Shown: positions 61,740-64,000 of the stretch, piece by piece
Layout of the letters: the number at the start of each line of letters is the position of its first letter
Position numbering within the stretch: the first letter of the stretch is position 1
DNA from: Marchantia polymorpha subsp. ruderalis
Taxonomy: Eukaryota; Streptophyta; Marchantiopsida; Marchantiales; Marchantiaceae
Reading direction: 5' to 3'
Assembly: GCA_037833965.1 (NCBI GenBank)
Contig: AP031354.1
Location: 2,086,001-2,150,000 of the forward strand
Length of the DNA stretch: 64,000 nt
Translations under genes and position numbers: made by a program
The notes under the pieces: generated by a model
The model's input: only the letters and a program-made list of their open reading frames with translations
The model's database searches: none
What the model was told of the DNA's origin: nothing

Positions 61740-64000
61740 ATTCGTGAACAAAAATTTTCACATTTTTATACAAAGATCCTGAGAATATGATATCAAAACA
61801 AATTCTCAAGATTAGGTTGAGGTTAACTTGTTGAACAAACAAATGATGTTGGTTGATTGGTTTTGTTGTTTTGATACATGTATTTTCTATTGTGATATAT
61901 AAAATATAGGATTTATTTTCATGTGTGAGTGAAATTTCAATTTGTTTGACACTTCATCAAGATGTTTGAAGATTATAAAAGTATCAATAAATCTATAATT
62001 AAACTTTGATGTCTCTACAAGAGATATTTCACAATCAAATATGAACTTTTATTTGAAAAATCAATTTTCTATGATGAGAATTTGCATGTTTATTTTAAAC
62101 AAAACTAAACAATCGTCAATTTTTTCTTGACTTGACATAGCACTTTGTGAATATGCTTCACAAAACTGTTAACTCAAGCTACTCTGATCAAAACTTTTAT
62201 CCTTTGAAAAGATTTATCAAATTTTCAATTCTTTTTTAAAGTCTAAAAATACATCATATCTAAAAAGTATGTTTTATACATCACAAAGTGTGATAAATTT
62301 TTATTTTGAAATATACATTCAAAACTTGATGTAAAGATACTACTTATAAGAATAACCTTGTAGATAAACATATTTCTTGATATTACGTAAAATGTAGGTT
62401 GCAAAATAAGGATACATTGATCGTAGTGATATCCTTAGTGATTCACGGGTTCAATTTTTTTATCTCAATAATTTTGATATCTTCATTACAGAAATTACAT
62501 ACATTGAAGAGATAAAACTTGACACTACAAAAGCAAAAGAAAGAGCAAAACTACACACACTACGCAACTTTCCATGACTAAAGTTCTCACGCTTGATGAG
62601 AATTTAAATCCAAATGATGAAGCAACCAATGACAAGAACAAAAGACATGTTTGCTACTGTGGTTGATCATTACACTGTGGATGACAAGGTTGATGATGAT
62701 ATTTTCAATTAATTGAAGTAAGAGTAGTATGTTAAAATTATAATTGCAGTGTAAGCATTAAGGTATATGGAGAAGTTACATAAAGAGAACATTTGCAATA
62801 TGCATGCATTAGATGAGATTGAGGTCGAGATGAAATTTTACAAATTTTTTACATCTATTCAAACTAAGTTCTATAGCATTTTCACTTCTAAACATGTCAT
62901 TGTTAAATTAACAATATCTTGACATATCTTTATTATTTCATAATATCGATCTTATGAAGTTTTGACTGGAAGTCTGTCTCCATAGATTAACCAAAATTTA
63001 CTTTTAAATTTTTTTTCCCAATCTAACTCCATATTATATTGCTTCATCCATGAAATTCATAGGCTAATATTATATTGAACTAGACAGTTTATTATCAAAT
63101 CAATCTATTACTTGTATTTGATAGATAATTTTGTGATAGAATGTTTATTGATTTAGTTTGAGCATTTGTTAATTTCATTTCTTCACTCACATCCTTCACA
63201 ATCCAATTTCATTGCAACATTTCATGACAAAATTATTATTTTTCTCCACAATTATTCATAACTTTCATCTTGTGTACTTTCATCATGTCATAAATAAGAA
63301 GAAATTTTTTTCTTACTTCGTATATAAACTTTCAACCATTTTATTATTCCAACTTCAACTTTTCTTCATTTCGTAAAACTAATCAGATCAAAAAGCAACT
63401 TCATTGATGATTTTTGCTTACCAAAATCATTTCATTAGCTTCTTTAAACTCTGTATTTTCCATGTTATTGAAAGGTTGTCAATGTATTTGACGTTCTCTT
63501 AGTTGAGTTTGGCAAAATTTTGCAATATGATTCATCCTTCTGTGTGCATAATATTAACAATTATCATGAATTTTTGTTTGCTTCATATAGTTTTTATCTT
63601 CAAACTCTTCTTGCAAATTAAAATCCATGATTTCCTAATTTCATCTTCAAATATTTGTAAATAAACTTCTCTACTTCAAAGTTTTTTTAACTTTATTGAT
63701 GTACAACCAATTGAATCTTGAACATTGTTTGATGATTTATCGTGTGATTCCATAATCGTACAAAATTTGTTGATCAGTTATGATTGCTTCATTCATTATG
63801 GATGTATAGTTCATTAAAATTTTTTTGCGTATATATCTTTCAAACCTTGCTTGAACACATCTAAAGCTTCTACTACATTCAAACACATAATGAATATTTG
63901 AAGATTACAAAATTCTTCAATATAGATGTAGATAAATTCTTTTATGCTTCAAAATTCACAAATCTATTTTTGCTATTCTAAATAAATAAACAACTTGAAA

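Larger units (their letters stand above)
59170..64000. other. AT-rich, gene-free stretch with minisatellites
   Basis: After the hAT right end near 59780 the DNA is very AT-rich to the window edge. There are no open frames of note and no family resemblance. The only ordered structures are the two tandem arrays at 61370-61567 and 61626-61739. Confidence 0.6.

Noticed and set aside
1-64000. tRNA, rRNA or CRISPR features
   Set aside because: No tRNA-like B-box/anticodon arrangement, rRNA segment or regularly spaced repeat array was noticed by eye. A covariance-model scan was not possible.

Overview
The window looks like nuclear DNA of a land plant. Genes have many GT-AG introns, GC-rich and pyrimidine-rich 5' flanks, and long AT-rich intergenic stretches. 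There is a group IV plant calcium-dependent protein kinase, and a Ty1/copia element whose primer-binding site matches plant initiator tRNA-Met. A cobyrinate-amidase/BtuF gene and a hAT transposase of a kind I do not associate with flowering plants make a non-seed plant (moss, liverwort, hornwort or lycophyte) my best guess. The species cannot be read from the sequence.

Layout. 1-1600: no recognisable gene, one 128-bp tandem duplication. 1624-2550 (-): intronless DUF1295 / steroid 5-alpha-reductase-like membrane protein. 2.6-9.9 kb: mostly gene-free, with an eroded copia reverse transcriptase at about 8.5-8.8 kb. 9910-14390 (-): complete 12-exon CDPK of 562 residues, followed upstream by a GC/pyrimidine-rich flank to about 16.5 kb. 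16.5-33.4 kb: no protein gene recognised, but there are several inverted repeats, including a pre-miRNA-like hairpin at 27.1 kb just downstream of a GC-rich island. 33.8-36.1 kb: degenerate hAT transposase (+). 38128-45918 (-): a 15-exon gene that I assembled exon by exon. It joins a complete cobyrinic acid a,c-diamide synthase (CobB/CbiA) to a BtuF-like substrate-binding domain, about 1005 residues in all. 46.6-48.3 kb: GC-rich flank of that gene. 51.1-59.8 kb: a degenerate hAT element split by a 5.58-kb Ty1/copia retrotransposon in reverse orientation. 59.2-64 kb: AT-rich, with minisatellites.

The most unusual item is the CobB-BtuF fusion. The P-loop, glutamine-amidotransferase cysteine and histidine are all present, in a lineage generally held to lack cobalamin biosynthesis. 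A second link joins this gene to the retrotransposon: the first 131 bases of its intron 1, beginning at the splice donor, recur almost unchanged inside the copia element 8 kb away.

All exon boundaries were set by hand from splice signals, reading phase and family similarity. No transcript or database evidence was available.
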